Source: Allobaileyella intestinalis (GTDB lineage: Bacteria > Bacillota > Clostridia > Peptostreptococcales > Anaerovoracaceae). Taken from it: 64,000 nucleotides of DNA. The notes beneath the pieces are model-generated. The model searched no databases. It was not told the origin of the DNA and saw only the letters and a list, made by a program, of their open reading frames with translations. The translations under genes and the position numbers were made by a program. Below are positions 17,219 to 25,596 of this stretch, piece after piece (the stretch's first letter is position 1; every line of letters begins with the position of its first letter). The stretch lies in the NCBI RefSeq assembly GCF_009695865.1, contig NZ_VUNB01000007.1, positions 62,001-126,000 on the forward strand. Direction: 5' to 3'.

Positions 17219-17971
17219 GGACGCCACTTGGGAAATGGACGCCATGGGGATGCTGAGGTGGCGCCTGTGATGGTGGCGCCCTGAATCGCTGGGAGTTTGG
17301 AAATGGACGCCACTGGGAAGCGTGAGAGGCGTCCGAAATCGCAAATCCTAATCAACCGGACGCCAGGTGAGATTGGAGGTGGCGTCCAGAATGGCTTGGT
17401 GTTGGAAATCGGACGCCATTTAGAAGCGTGAAAGGCGTCCGAAATCACAAATCCTAATCAACCGGACGCCAGGTGAGATTGGAGGTGGCGTCCAGAAGGG
17501 TAGTAAGTTGTGGAATGGACGCCACTGGGAAGCGTGAGAGGCGTCCGAAATCGCAAATCCTAATTAACCGGACGCCAGGTGGACGCGAATGCGGCGTCCA
17601 GAAGGGTAAAAAGTTGTGGAATGGACGCCATGGGGATGCGTGAGAGGCGTCCGAAATCGCAAATCCTAATTAACCGGACGCCGGGTGGACGAGAATGCGG
17701 CGTCCAGAATGGTAGAAAGTTGTGGAATGGACGCCACTGGGAAGCGTGAGTGGCGTCCGAAATCGCAAATCCTAATTAACCGGACGCCGGGTGGACGTGA
17801 ATGTGGCGTCCAGGGTCTCTGAAATCAATAAACTGGACGCCGCCTGGAGGTGCAAGTGGCGTCCAGGGTCTCTGAAATCAATAAACTGGACGCCGCCTGG
17901 AGGTGCAAGTGGCGTCCAGCTCTTCTGCAATCAAAAAAACAGACGCCACCGGGAAATGTAAGTGGCGTCCG
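17219..17971. repeat. tandem hairpin array, exact 53-bp period
   Basis: GGACGCC arms start at 17305, 17358, 17411, 17464, 17517, 17570, 17623, 17676, 17729, 17782, 17835 and 17888, with a final variant AGACGCC at 17941: thirteen units, each exactly 53 bp apart. Each arm pairs with a GGCGTCC about 16 nt later, followed by a linker near 23 nt. Two degenerate arms at 17219 and 17237 precede the series. Linkers alternate in the first ten units, giving a 106-bp higher-order repeat (CGAAATCGCAAATCCTAA starts at 17334, 17440, 17546, 17652 and 17758). The last units share GGTCTCTGAAATCAATAAAC. Because 53 is not a multiple of 3, the array is not coding. Confidence 0.93.
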
Positions 17972-18031
17972 TGAGTTCAGTTGCCCAAGGGTCCCGTCCA
18001 ATAGTCCATGGGTACAATAGTCCAGAGGTGG

Positions 18032-18751
18032 TTATTTTCGAAGGTCCTTTTCGTAAAGGGTGTATTTGCCGTCTATGGCGTCGTTGGAGAAGGTTTCAAT
18101 CCAGTCCCGGATGCCGTCGTAGTCCCGGGCTTTTACCAGCTTCCAGGATTGCAGTGTGTGTTCGTAGAGGGTGTTGATCCCGTATATTTTGCAGAAGCGG
18201 ATCCACATGGCGAGGCAAGGGGCTCTGAATGTGACGATGATAAGGCTTAGCATGGCGTTGCCGCCAAGCTCTGCCAGTTTTATCTGGAACGAAAGGGCGT
18301 TTTCTGCGGCCTGGCGGAAGCTGTCAGAATCTTTAATGCTCTCCACTGTTTTGTCTATATCTTCTATGGCATCTGGAGTGAGAGATTCAATGGCGTTTTT
18401 CATGGTCAGGCGCTCAAGGGCCCAGCGGATTTCCAGAATGCTGCGGATGTCGCTGTCCGAAAGGACGTCACCCTTTAGCCTCATTATGGCGTTTAGAGTT
18501 TCGGCGCTGGCCTCTTTCTTGTAGTCGGCAACAAAGGTGCCTTGGCGTGGGCGTACCTGGAGAAATCCCTGGTTGACCAGTACGGCGATTCCGGCGTTTA
18601 CGACGGTGCGGCTGATTCCCAGCTCCTGGGCCAGTTCTCTCTCAGGGGGAATGCGCTCGTTTACCGCAAGCTCACCTGAGATGATCATTTCCTGCATTTT
18701 TCTGATGAAAAGTTCCCGCTGAGAAGGAAGAGATATTTTCTCGAATTTCAT
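18032..18751 (-). CDS. GntR-family regulator, FadR subfamily (FCD domain)
   Basis: A 239-residue regulator. The N-terminal winged helix reads IISGELAVNERIPPERELAQ and LGISRTVVNAGIAVLVNQGFL followed by VRPRQGTFV, the GntR signature. The rest is helical and fits an FCD ligand domain (DIRSILEIRWALERLTMK). Such proteins repress transport or catabolic genes until an organic acid or amino acid binds. The ATG at 18751 follows AGGAGAG. It lies downstream of the DUF5692 membrane gene on the same strand, separated by a terminator, and is a likely regulator of that gene. Confidence 0.88.
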   Translation of the reverse strand: MKFEKISLPSQRELFIRKMQEMIISGELAVNERIPPERELAQELGISRTVVNAGIAVLVNQGFLQVRPRQGTFVADYKKEASAETLNAIMRLKGDVLSDSDIRSILEIRWALERLTMKNAIESLTPDAIEDIDKTVESIKDSDSFRQAAENALSFQIKLAELGGNAMLSLIIVTFRAPCLAMWIRFCKIYGINTLYEHTLQSWKLVKARDYDGIRDWIETFSNDAIDGKYTLYEKDLRK

Positions 18752-18774
18752 GGCAGCCTCTCCTGTGATTAATG

Positions 18775-18808
18775 AAAAAAGACCCGGCAGACGGTGCGTC
18801 TGTCGGGT
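18775..18808 (-). terminator. terminator of the DUF5692 gene
   Basis: ACCCGGCAGAC and GTCTGTCGGGT form an 11-bp stem with one G-U pair; a run of T follows on the minus strand. It separates the DUF5692 gene from the GntR gene. Confidence 0.8.
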
Positions 18809-18849
18809 GCTTAAGTGATCAACGATGCACAGGTACATTTTATACCAAA

Positions 18850-19929
18850 CTATGCCACTCTTTCCATAGCCTCTTCGAAATCGCGGGTACCTGCGAATAT
18901 TTCGTTCTTGTATGGGTTCTTGTGCTGAGCCTTTGCTCTCTTGATGATGACTGCCAGTGTAATCACGTTTATTGCCAGTGCCATCAGTGCTACCACGCCC
19001 TGAGCTGTAGGATCAGCTGTTACGCCGGCCTTTGTCAGCTGGGAAACTGTGTCGATAGTAGTCATATCAAAGGCTGTAACTCCATGAGCGACAGCTCCCT
19101 TGTACAGTGAAGGAAGAACTGAGAAGGGCTCGGTAATCTGGAAAAGAGGGAATACCTGGGCGAACATGCACCATACAGCCAGGGTGTTAGCCCGGTTCTG
19201 AATCCAGCCGCCTTTGTTCCAGAAGGCGTTTGCAAAAGTAGGAGCCAGAAGGAGAGCAACTCCGCAGTACCAGGTGTGTGTTGGCAGGTTGCAGTATGTG
19301 TATGTGAAGTTCCATACATCATAGGCCAGGATGAACCAGATGGTCATATCAGGCCAGAGCATGTCGTCTTTTTTCTTGGAAGTGTAGATTCCCCACCATC
19401 CTGTCATACAGAGGATGTTCAAAAGACCTGCAATTCCGTTAACAACATTCCACCAGCCGCCGTAGAGCCAAACGTCCTCAGTGGATTTCCACCAGCCACC
19501 TGCCATTCCACCGGCGAGGAAGCCGTTGTAAGCGGACTCGAAGTCAGAAGCTACAGCAATCAGAATGTTGATTGCAACGATGATGAAAGGCCATGGTTTA
19601 AACCAGTCTTTCTTGCCCAGACCCCACTTGTACTTAAGCATAAGGAAGCCAACGCATCCAATATCTGCTGCATAGAGTTTTGCGTAGTGGAACCATCCGT
19701 TCATGTATACATGAGTTGGATTGCTGAGGGCCCAGCCAGCTCCGTTCATGGCACCGATTTTTATAGCGATGAAGTAAGCTGTGAGAGCAATAGGAAGAAC
19801 TACAAAAACCAAAATTCCGCCTTTTACTGTGCGCCTTCCAATCTCATTCATAATGATCAGTCCGGCAAAGACCAGTATCCAGCCTAAAATCTGCCATAGA
19901 GCTTTATCACCATATAATTGAAATAACAT
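18850..19929 (-). CDS. DUF5692 family polytopic membrane protein
   Basis: A 359-residue hydrophobic protein with about nine or ten membrane spans and many tryptophans (AGGWWKST, LYGGWWNVV, MTGWWGIY). The sequence matches what I know of DUF5692, a family without assigned function. The Trp-rich loops and the regular spans suggest a transporter or a membrane enzyme. The ATG at 19929 follows GGGAGGTCGG. A palindrome fitting a FadR-type operator lies 165 bp upstream, and a FadR-type regulator gene follows downstream. Confidence 0.75.
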   Translation of the reverse strand: MLFQLYGDKALWQILGWILVFAGLIIMNEIGRRTVKGGILVFVVLPIALTAYFIAIKIGAMNGAGWALSNPTHVYMNGWFHYAKLYAADIGCVGFLMLKYKWGLGKKDWFKPWPFIIVAINILIAVASDFESAYNGFLAGGMAGGWWKSTEDVWLYGGWWNVVNGIAGLLNILCMTGWWGIYTSKKKDDMLWPDMTIWFILAYDVWNFTYTYCNLPTHTWYCGVALLLAPTFANAFWNKGGWIQNRANTLAVWCMFAQVFPLFQITEPFSVLPSLYKGAVAHGVTAFDMTTIDTVSQLTKAGVTADPTAQGVVALMALAINVITLAVIIKRAKAQHKNPYKNEIFAGTRDFEEAMERVA

Positions 19930-20436
19930 AACCGACCTCCCAATCTTTATGGTAAAAACCGTTTGCGCTGTGGTATTTCCAGAGCAAATTTAATTGCTGA
20001 TTACAGGCATACAACATTCGGTTCCAGTTAGTAAAAGCCAGTAAAACAAGGAAAAATACTAGAACCCCCGTTGCCGCGGTTACGACTCTGCTGTGGTAAT
20101 ACCACGTTATGACAATAATTTAACACTGCTTTCAACCTTTGTCCATAGGCAAATATAATAAAATCAAATATTTAATAGTAAAATGCAATCAAATACATTT
20201 GAAACCGGAAGGGAAGGCTCAGGAAGAACATGTAAAGAGCCTGTCTTTAAATAAATACTAAAACACTGGGAATTATGTTGTATAATCCATACAAAGACTT
20301 GAGCGTACTTTGTGGAATTCGCACAATGACGCAGAGGGAATATATTTTTTTTCAAGGGACATCCTGAGACAGGGCTGCCGAGGGTCATGCCATAGGGGCG
20401 AAATCGAAGGATAAGTGAAATAAGGGGATTAGAGAG
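19930..20436. other. intergenic region between divergent DUF5692 and pepV-like genes
   Basis: This 507-bp gap should hold both promoters. TGGTATTTCCAG (19971-19982) and the TGGTAATACCA palindrome at 20094-20104 are the only clear motifs. A TATAAT at 20281-20286 lies upstream of the dipeptidase gene but lacks a clear -35. No small gene is convincing. Confidence 0.5.
20093..20105. promoter_or_regulatory. candidate FadR/GntR-type operator
   Basis: GTGGTAATACCAC is a perfect palindrome around a central A and fits the TGGTNNNACCA consensus of the FadR subgroup. It lies in the divergent region upstream of the DUF5692 gene, whose neighbour encodes a FadR-type protein. Confidence 0.5.
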
Positions 20437-21681
20437 ATGATCAACACGTTGAAAGAATTAGTATCCATAGACAGTGTATGTGAGATGGGAGAAGGGGGAT
20501 TTCCCTACGGAAGCGGACCGGCGAAGGCCCTGGACTGTGTGCTTTCCAAGGCGGAGGACCTTGGCTTCCGGACAAAAAACGCAGATTATAAATACGCGTT
20601 TGCGGAGATAGGCCAGGGAGATGAAATTGTAGCTGTCCTCGGGCACCTGGACGTGGTGCCGGCAGGAGATGGCTGGAACACACCGGCTTTTGAAGCAACG
20701 GAAAAGGACGGAAGGATTTACGGCAGAGGAACTGTTGACGATAAGGGACCAACGGTTGCAGCAATGTATGCCATGAAGGACCTTCTGGACAGAGGAAAGC
20801 CGCTGAACAAGAGAGTCAGGCTCATATTCGGACAGTGTGAAGAGAAGGGTGACTGGAAGGACATTGAGGCATATAAGGCCAATGAAGAACTGCCATGCTG
20901 CGGTTTTACGCCAGATGCAGAGTTCCCTGCCCTTTACGGGGAAAAAGGGATAGTTCAGCTTGAAGTTTCTACGGCCCTGGCAGGCAGCGGACTCCAGGAG
21001 GCAGAGGGCGGCAGTGCTCCCAATGTTGTGCCGGGTCACTGCAGACTTGTAGTTGATGGTGAAACCTTTGAAGCAGACGGTGTTCCTGCTCACGGCAGCA
21101 CACCGTGGAAGGGGACAAACGCTATTACACTGGCAGCCGAAAAAGTCCGGGCAGCCGGTAAAACCAGCAAGTTTGTGGATTTTTACCTTGACCACTTCGG
21201 AAACACTCACCACGGAGAGAACTGCGGAATCGCCTTCGAAGACGAAGAAAGCGGCAAGATCTCCGTTAATCCGGGAGTTTTGAGAATTGACGGGGACCAG
21301 GTGAAGCTGTCTCTGGATATCAGAATTCCGGTAACTGTTTCAAGTGATGAAGTGACCGGGAGACTCAGCGAAACACTGAAGCCTTTTGGTGCAACTATCA
21401 ATATCATAAACAACCTCAGAAACGTTTACCTTCCTAAGGATGGTTCAGAGATGATGGCTCTCCTGAAGGCATACAGAGAGGTTACTGGCGACATGTCTGA
21501 TCCTATCATCATCGGCGGAGGCACCTATGCAAGAGGAATGGACAATGTTGTGGCCTTCGGACCACTTTATCCGGGGCAGGAAAACGTTGAGCACATCGCC
21601 AATGAATATATTGGAATCAAGCACATGGAAGAGCTGAGAGAGATTTATTATAAGGCGCTGTGCAATCTTCTGGAAAAATAA
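20437..21681 (+). CDS. pepV: M20 dipeptidase, PepV/Sapep type
   Basis: A 414-residue metallopeptidase. Zinc ligands and catalytic residues are visible: LGHLDVVPAGDGW (His and Asp), RGTVDDKGP (bridging Asp), and FGQCEEKGDW (catalytic Glu and ligand). The lid domain carries VPAHGSTPWKGTNAI. The C-terminal GGTYARGMDN and FGPLYPGQ segments are typical of PepV-like enzymes. It hydrolyses dipeptides in the cytoplasm. It is somewhat shorter than PepV (about 470 residues), so the exact subgroup is uncertain. The ATG follows AAGGGGATTAGAGAG. Confidence 0.88.
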   Translation: MINTLKELVSIDSVCEMGEGGFPYGSGPAKALDCVLSKAEDLGFRTKNADYKYAFAEIGQGDEIVAVLGHLDVVPAGDGWNTPAFEATEKDGRIYGRGTVDDKGPTVAAMYAMKDLLDRGKPLNKRVRLIFGQCEEKGDWKDIEAYKANEELPCCGFTPDAEFPALYGEKGIVQLEVSTALAGSGLQEAEGGSAPNVVPGHCRLVVDGETFEADGVPAHGSTPWKGTNAITLAAEKVRAAGKTSKFVDFYLDHFGNTHHGENCGIAFEDEESGKISVNPGVLRIDGDQVKLSLDIRIPVTVSSDEVTGRLSETLKPFGATINIINNLRNVYLPKDGSEMMALLKAYREVTGDMSDPIIIGGGTYARGMDNVVAFGPLYPGQENVEHIANEYIGIKHMEELREIYYKALCNLLEK

Positions 21682-21856
21682 AAGCTCCGTCCGCCCAGGA
21701 CACCAGGGAAAGCAGGGGAGGAATTCTTAAGTTTTTCTCAGGGAGCCGCGAAAACAGTTATATATAGAGATATATAGTGATACAAAATGGTATAATGTTC
21801 GCTGATTAGCGGGTACACAGAATTAGATGATACCCAGCTGACAGACAGTTGAAAAA

Positions 21857-21883
21857 ACGGTCCGGATCCGCAACCCGGGCCGT
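21857..21883 (+). promoter_or_regulatory. hairpin in the arginase leader
   Basis: ACGGTCCGG and CCGGGCCGT form a 9-bp stem with one G-U pair, 45 bp before the arginase start. No T run follows, so it may be a leader structure rather than a terminator. Confidence 0.35.
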
Positions 21884-21927
21884 ATTCAAATGCAGTGGCT
21901 TTTATCTGTTTTCGGAGGTTATTAATA

Positions 21928-22842
21928 ATGAGCATTCTCAATAAGAATAAAAATATTGATGTTATTGGAGTCCAGATCGATTTAGGAGCATCCCGCAAGG
22001 GCGTAGCCATGGGACCCCTGGCAATCCGCTATGCAAATCTCATTCCAGATCTGAGAAAACTGGGATATACCGTGAGAGACAAGGGAGACATTCTCACTCC
22101 TGTTGAAGGTGAGAGCCGCCCTAATATGCTTAATTACGATCAGGTGTGCGCAGTAAATAATCAGCTCTACCACCAGGTGACGAAGACACTGAGAGACGGA
22201 AGGATTCCACTGGTCCTCGGTGGAGATCACAGCCTTGCAGCAGGAAGTGTATCTGCTGTTTCAAAGTACTATGAAGATCAGGGAGAAATTGGAATTATCT
22301 GGATTGATGCTCACGGAGACTGGAATGACAACAATTCCACCCTCAGCGGGAATATGCACGGTATGCCTTATTCGGCAGTGTGCGGCTGGGGGCCAGACGA
22401 GATGGTGGATTTTGGACAGAAGCCACATTTCGTTCCTACAGAACATTGCGTTCAGGTTGCCGGTCACGATTTTGACATCCCGGAAGCAGCCAGGATGAAA
22501 AAGGCGAGAATGAACGTTCTTCCTATTACCGATGTAGACAGGCGGGGGATGCACGATGTAATGGAAGAGGCCATCGAGATTGCCGGAAGAAATACAGTGG
22601 GAATTCATCTCAGCTTCGATGTTGATGCTATTACGCCGGAATATGCTCCTGGAACAGGAACACCTGTAGCCAATGGAATCACTGCCAGAGAGGCTTTCCT
22701 TGCAGCAGAGATGGTAGCCCAGTCAGGGAAGCTGATCAGCATGGACCTTGTGGAAGTAAATCCTATTCTTGATGATAAAAACAAGACTGCTGTTATGGCA
22801 TCAGAGCTGATTCAGCTGGCATTGGGAAAGGAAGTTTATTAG
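21928..22842 (+). CDS. rocF: arginase
   Basis: A 304-residue ureohydrolase that splits L-arginine to ornithine and urea. Manganese ligands are all present: LGGDHSLAAG (His), WIDAHGDWND (Asp, His, Asp) and SFDVDAITPEYAPGTGTP (two Asp). The length and the start region IDVIGVQIDLGASRKGVAMGP are typical of bacterial arginase rather than agmatinase. The ATG at 21928 follows TTCGGAGGTTATTA. It is flanked by a dipeptidase and a branched-chain aminotransferase, in keeping with amino-acid fermentation. No urease or ornithine gene lies next to it. Confidence 0.92.
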   Translation: MSILNKNKNIDVIGVQIDLGASRKGVAMGPLAIRYANLIPDLRKLGYTVRDKGDILTPVEGESRPNMLNYDQVCAVNNQLYHQVTKTLRDGRIPLVLGGDHSLAAGSVSAVSKYYEDQGEIGIIWIDAHGDWNDNNSTLSGNMHGMPYSAVCGWGPDEMVDFGQKPHFVPTEHCVQVAGHDFDIPEAARMKKARMNVLPITDVDRRGMHDVMEEAIEIAGRNTVGIHLSFDVDAITPEYAPGTGTPVANGITAREAFLAAEMVAQSGKLISMDLVEVNPILDDKNKTAVMASELIQLALGKEVY

Positions 22843-22944
22843 TTCGGGGGCTCAGGAGGCAATGCTGCATCTGTTTAAATGTGATATTGTGTAAAATGTA
22901 CAATATTTTATCCTGAATATGGTGAAAAATGATAAATATTCCTA

Positions 22945-22973
22945 TTGACTGTTCTAGCAGGGTGGATTATGAT
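22945..22973 (+). promoter_or_regulatory. sigma-A promoter of ilvE
   Basis: TTGACT at 22945-22950 and TATGAT at 22968-22973 are separated by exactly 17 bp, 56 bp before the aminotransferase start. Confidence 0.8.
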
Positions 22974-23028
22974 TGATGCATAAAAAAATCAGATAAACTT
23001 GTTGCTAAACACAAAAGGAGATATAGAG

Positions 23029-24057
23029 ATGGCTAAGAAAGATTTTGACTGGGAGAACATGCCCTTTGCCTATCAACCTACAGATTACAGATTTGTTTCC
23101 TGGTTTAGGGATGGAAAATGGGACGAGGGAGAGATGAGTACTGACCCGAACGTCACCCTCAATGAATGCGCCCAGGTTCTCCAGTACTGCCAGCAGGTCT
23201 TCGAGGGACTGAAGGCCTATGAAACAGTTGATGGAAGAACTGTTATTTTCCGCCCTGACATGAACGCCGAGAGAATGTATGATTCTGCTGAGAGAATGAT
23301 GATGGCACCATTCCCTAAGGACCGCTTCATCCAGGCATGCAAGGACGTGGCAAAGCAGAACAGAGACTGGATCGGACCTTACGGAACAGGTTGTTCTCTG
23401 TATCTGAGACCTTATATGATCGGAACAAATCCTGAGATTGCTGTTGCTCCGGCTTCAGAATTCATGTTCAGAGTCATCGCTATGCCTGTTGGAAACTACT
23501 TTAAGGGCGGAGTTAAGCCTATCGTTGTAAGATTTGCAGATTATGACAGAGCTGCACCTAGAGGAACAGGTCACATCAAGGCCGGCCTGAACTATGCAAT
23601 GTCCATGTATCCGCTGATGGAAGCCCACGATCAGGGCTTTGCTGAGAACTTCTTCCTGGATTCAGCAACAAGAACAAAGCTGGAGGAAACAGGCGGAGCA
23701 AACATTCTTCTTGTAACAAAGGACGGAAAGCTGGTCACACCAAAGTCAAACTCCATTCTGCCATCAATAACAAGAAGATCCCTGCTTTACATTGCCGAGC
23801 ACATGCTGGGAATGGAAGTGGAGCAGCGAGAGGTTTACAAGGACGAGCTGCCTGATTTTGCCGAAGTGGGAGTTTGTGGAACAGCTGCTGTTATTTCTCC
23901 TGTTGGCAAAGTTGATGATCATGGAAAAGTATTTGAGGTTCCTACCGGAATGGAAGAAGGTGGACCTGTGCTCATGAAACTGAGACAGACACTGGTTGAC
24001 ATCCAGATGGGCAAGATTGAAGGACCTGAAGGCTGGGTTGTAGACGTAGATAAATAA
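23029..24057 (+). CDS. ilvE: branched-chain amino acid aminotransferase
   Basis: A 342-residue class IV aminotransferase that interconverts Leu, Ile and Val with their 2-oxo acids. QVFEGLKAYETVDG, LYLRPYMIGTNP and GTGHIKAGLNYA (PLP lysine) are typical, followed by LEETGGANI and a C-terminal GTAAVISPVG. The length and the FRPDMNAERM segment fit the longer BCAT group. The ATG at 23029 follows AAAAGGAGATATAG; the ORF extension to 22999 has no site. It has its own promoter and terminator, so it is probably monocistronic. Confidence 0.93.
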   Translation: MAKKDFDWENMPFAYQPTDYRFVSWFRDGKWDEGEMSTDPNVTLNECAQVLQYCQQVFEGLKAYETVDGRTVIFRPDMNAERMYDSAERMMMAPFPKDRFIQACKDVAKQNRDWIGPYGTGCSLYLRPYMIGTNPEIAVAPASEFMFRVIAMPVGNYFKGGVKPIVVRFADYDRAAPRGTGHIKAGLNYAMSMYPLMEAHDQGFAENFFLDSATRTKLEETGGANILLVTKDGKLVTPKSNSILPSITRRSLLYIAEHMLGMEVEQREVYKDELPDFAEVGVCGTAAVISPVGKVDDHGKVFEVPTGMEEGGPVLMKLRQTLVDIQMGKIEGPEGWVVDVDK

Positions 24058-24098
24058 ATACCATATTTCCCTTTCACCTGGAAAGGAAATATAGTTGC

Positions 24099-24132
24099 AC
24101 GGTGGGAGCCTTGCGGCCCCTGCCGTTTTTTT
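24099..24132 (+). terminator. terminator after ilvE
   Basis: ACGGTGGGAGCC and GGCCCCTGCCGT form a stem with two wobble pairs and one mismatch, followed by seven T. Confidence 0.7.
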
Positions 24133-24155
24133 AACTGTAGACTGAAGAGGATAGA

Positions 24156-25568
24156 ATGACAGAATTTTTAACGGCTTTTTCAAATTTCATGTGGGGCACC
24201 TGGATGACAGTGCTGATTCTGGGCCTTGGAATATTCCTTTCCATAAGGTTCCGGTTTATGTACAACTTACGAAGGATTCCCTATCATTTCCGGCAGACAT
24301 ATGGAAAGATGTTCAAAAAAGGCGAAGGCGCCGGCACAGTCTCAGGTTTCGCTGCAGCCTGTACAGCAATGGCAAACACCATAGGAGTAGGCAACATCGG
24401 AGGCGTGGCTACAGCCATTGTGGCAGGAGGCCCGGGAGCGGTATTCTGGATGTGGATCTCCGGCCTTTTCGGGATGTCCATAAAAGCCTGCGAGATCATT
24501 CTGGGCCAGCGCTACCGGGTCCGGTACAAGAAGTCCATGGATGAGTTTCTGTGCGACAGGTCTTTCGTCATGAGAAACGCCTTGGGCTGGAAAAAAGGAG
24601 CTTTCGTCCTTGCCATCTTCTGCTTCGTGCTGGGGCCATGGACCTGCAGTGTGCAGACAGAGTCTGTTACCGGCGCTCTAAAGCAGGCCTTTGACCTGGA
24701 TCCCCGGATTGCCGTTTCGGTTCTGGGGGTCACCTGCTTCGTAACGATATTCGGCGGACTGAAGAGAATCTCAGGAATAATGGAAAAAGTCGTTCCCTTC
24801 ATGGCCGTATTGTATATCCTGGGTGGCATAGGCATTCTGCTCACCCACATCACACAGGTGCCGGAGGCATTCTGGCTCATCGTAAAAAGCGCCTTCACCC
24901 CGATGGCGGGGGTTGGCGGCTTTGCGGGAGCAACAGTACGTGACGCCATCAGATATGGAGTTGCCCGGGGCCTGTATTCAAACGATGCTGGGACGGGCTA
25001 CGGAATGATAGCCCATGCCAGCGCGAAGACCGACCATCCTGTGCGTCAGTCCTCCTGGGGCTGGGGAGAGGTTTTCCTGGATACAATAGTGGTCTGCTCT
25101 GTAACGGCACTTTCCCTGATACTTACAAATGTTTATGTCGATTATCCGGGGGTGGATTCCGCTTCTCTTACTACCGTGGCTTTCACCGTCAGCTACGGCA
25201 GAGTCGGCGGCGGATTCCTTGCTCTTGCCATAACCGTTTTTGCATGGACCACCATAATAGGAATGTATTACAGCTGTGAAAAATCCGTGAACTACGTCTT
25301 CGGTGACACGGGTATCAACAAGGTGGCCACGAAAATATATATGGTATATTACATGATTCCGTGTGTTGTTCTCTACAATATCCAGGCTTCTCAGCTGTGG
25401 GCCATGACCGATATTCTCACAGGCTGCTATGTAATAATCACCGTGATGTTCATAGCCCTGAAACAGAAGGAGATCATGAGGCTCTTCAGGGACTTCTGGT
25501 ACAGGTTCCTGCCTGCAAAGGAGGCCGGTGAGGAAGTGGCGCCGGTGGTGTATCCGGTGGAAGAGTAA
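24156..25568 (+). CDS. alanine/glycine:cation symporter (AGCS family)
   Basis: A 470-residue transporter with about eleven spans. The AGCS signature is clear: GEGAGTVSGFAAACTAMANTIG followed shortly by VGNIGGVATAI, and later GVARGLYSNDAGTGYG. Family members take up alanine or glycine with sodium. The protein has the usual length. The ATG at 24156 follows GAAGAGGATAG. The next gene, a homocysteine methyltransferase, starts 28 bp after its stop and may share the transcript, which raises the possibility of a methylated amino acid as substrate; that is inference. Confidence 0.92.
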   Translation: MTEFLTAFSNFMWGTWMTVLILGLGIFLSIRFRFMYNLRRIPYHFRQTYGKMFKKGEGAGTVSGFAAACTAMANTIGVGNIGGVATAIVAGGPGAVFWMWISGLFGMSIKACEIILGQRYRVRYKKSMDEFLCDRSFVMRNALGWKKGAFVLAIFCFVLGPWTCSVQTESVTGALKQAFDLDPRIAVSVLGVTCFVTIFGGLKRISGIMEKVVPFMAVLYILGGIGILLTHITQVPEAFWLIVKSAFTPMAGVGGFAGATVRDAIRYGVARGLYSNDAGTGYGMIAHASAKTDHPVRQSSWGWGEVFLDTIVVCSVTALSLILTNVYVDYPGVDSASLTTVAFTVSYGRVGGGFLALAITVFAWTTIIGMYYSCEKSVNYVFGDTGINKVATKIYMVYYMIPCVVLYNIQASQLWAMTDILTGCYVIITVMFIALKQKEIMRLFRDFWYRFLPAKEAGEEVAPVVYPVEE

Positions 25569-25596
25569 TTTTGCGAATGTAGTTAAGGAGGGAAAG

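Noticed and set aside
17219-17971. CRISPR array
   Set aside because: Units lack unique spacers: linkers are themselves repeated, and each unit is a hairpin with a variable loop. No cas genes are near.
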